Source: Eonycteris spelaea | Taxonomy: Eukaryota; Chordata; Mammalia; Chiroptera; Pteropodidae | Direction: 5' to 3' | Assembly: GCA_003508835.1 (NCBI GenBank) | Contig: PUFA01000034.1 | Location: forward strand, 6,908,501 to 6,972,500 | Length of the DNA: 64,000 nt | In this document: piece after piece, positions 63,146 to 64,000 of the stretch | How the letters are laid out: each line of letters begins with the position of its first letter | How positions within the stretch are numbered: the first letter of the stretch is position 1 | The notes under the pieces: model-generated | The model's input: only the letters and a program-made list of their open reading frames with translations | Databases searched by the model: none | Told to the model about the DNA's origin: nothing | Program-made: the position numbers and the translations under genes

Positions 63146-63479
63146 TGATTGTGGCTCAAACTCTAGCGCCTTGAAGGATAATAATATTTTGGAGTCTATA
63201 GTAGGAAGAACAACCCTGGGGCCCACAATCAATGGAAGTTGAAGCATGCCAACAGTTTGTAAGCATTCCCTTCTCTGATTGGTTCTCAATACTGACCTCA
63301 GGATTCATAAAGTATTTCATAAGTACTGTCAGAAAGAACATGTGTAAATAATATGGGTATTTTTTTCTGTATTACATGTCTAGTTCAAAATGTTTTTCTT
63401 TACACTGAGTTTAAAAGTAAACTGAAACATTAAAATTTTCAAGAGGTTCTTTGAGTAAACATCGATTAGAATAGGAAAG
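63146..63479. other. Intergenic DNA
   Basis: Nothing recognised. Confidence 0.4.
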
Positions 63480-63764
63480 TGCCAAACCAAAAGGAGTGTG
63501 TGCTCTACCAACAGGAGCTTGGGCAGAGGTCTTTATAGAGAAGACTCGGAGGCGGAGCCAGAAAACTATTTATTGGCTGTAGCTTAAGCAGTTGCGTTAT
63601 TTGGAAGAGCCTCGTTGGCGGTATGTGAATCATTGTTCTTGTTTTATTTTCTCAGGTTTGAGGGCATCAACTCTGGCTTAGGTCATGGTTTGCCTGTGTA
63701 GACTACCATGGGGTTTAGTGCCCCTCAGTCTAATAGCCTCTTCATTTAATTACTTTAACGATCA
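63480..63764 (-). mobile_element. Probable solo LTR of an endogenous retrovirus, antisense
   Basis: Begins TG (tgccaaaccaaaagg) and ends CA (actttaacgatca). On the minus strand it shows, in promoter order, a CCAAT-type box (agccaataaatag, about 63577-63565), a GC-rich box (ggctccgcctcc, about 63559-63548) and a ctctataaag TATA/poly(A)-signal-like word (about 63540-63531). This order and the 285-bp length suit a compact class I-like LTR. Several CpGs are kept, so it may be younger than the MLT1s. No matching 4-6 bp target duplication is seen at the proposed ends, and no gag, pol or env sequence adjoins it. Confidence 0.5.
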
Positions 63765-63799
63765 TTATCTTTAAAATAGTCTCTATATTTTCTTCTCCA

Positions 63800-63897
63800 A
63801 TTTAAAATTCTGCTGTGCATACTTAGGCCATGAATCCATTTTGAATGTATGTGTTGATGTGAGGTGGGAATCACATTTAATTTCCAATGGAAACACA
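63800..63897 (-). mobile_element. L1 ORF2 scrap, antisense
   Basis: atgaatccattttgaatgta, tgttgatgtgaggtgggaat and a ttaatttccaatgg end match antisense L1 ORF2 text also seen at about 2.07-2.16 kb. Confidence 0.6.
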
Positions 63898-63905
63898 GAG
63901 TTGAT

Positions 63906-64000
63906 GGGTGCTGTAGACTGAATGCCTGTGTCCCCCCAAATTCAGGTTAAAAACTAATTCCCAAGGTGATGATATTTGGAGTTGTAATCAATAAAATGCC
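63906..64000 (+). mobile_element. MLT1-type LTR, 5' end, cut by the window
   Basis: gggtgctgtagactgaatgc, ctgtgtccccccaaattc, aactaattcccaaggtgatg and gatatttggagttgtaatc are the first 95 bp of an MLT1 LTR. The rest lies beyond 64000. Confidence 0.8.

Overview
This is a 64 kb piece of a placental-mammal nuclear genome. It is AT-rich, has no intact protein-coding gene, and is built from old interspersed repeats separated by AT-rich single-copy DNA. I found no spliced gene, tRNA, snRNA, CRISPR array or prokaryotic feature. The longest open frames (132-138 codons) are chance frames or antisense readings of repeats. All repeat family names are from memory of consensus sequences, with no database search, so family-level calls (L1, MIR, MLT1, HAL1, hAT) are firmer than subfamily.

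Organism. MIR, L2, hAT-Charlie fossils, MLT1 LTRs and many 5'-truncated L1 pieces mean eutherian mammal. There is no Alu, B1/B2, carnivore tRNA-Lys SINE, equine ERE, ruminant BovB, pig PRE-1 or vesper-bat VES element. All L1 copies look decayed. One short retroposon carries a full 5S rRNA head, an extra body, an A-rich tail and target-site duplications. 5S-derived SINEs are known from fruit bats (Pteropodidae) and springhares, and fruit bats are also reported to have lost L1 activity. An L1 3' end at about 29.15-29.43 kb resembles bat/laurasiatherian L1 tails. A fruit bat is my best guess, held with moderate to low confidence.

Layout. 0.5-2.5 kb: antisense L1. 5.0-6.4 kb: 5S-derived retroposon, then an RPS4X processed pseudogene. 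10.8-12.4 kb: old repeat and HAL1-like antisense sequence. 13.8-18.7 kb: MIR, L2 and L1ME fragments. 19.7-21.5 kb: the most unusual single-copy stretch, with a possible conserved non-coding block, a hAT fossil, and a CpG-island-like segment overlapping an MLT1 LTR. 23.0-24.4 kb: sense L1 3' end. 26.2 kb: 58-bp tandem duplication. 32.4-34.2 kb: L1 with a 5' inversion (twin priming). 35.7-36.9 kb: L1 3' end plus MLT1. 39.7-41.9 kb: HAL1 antisense. 43.5-45.3 kb: L1 split by an MLT2-like LTR, with a 50-bp alternating purine-pyrimidine tract and a 219-bp pure purine tract. 50.4-54.9 kb: MIR, L1, a head-to-head MLT1 pair, MIR. 57-60 kb: hAT fossil, pyrimidine tract, L2 and a compound microsatellite. 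62-64 kb: old repeat, hAT fossil, a probable solo LTR and an MLT1 cut by the window end.

No genes act together here. What can be read is the insertion history, plus a few candidate regulatory or structure-forming DNA segments.
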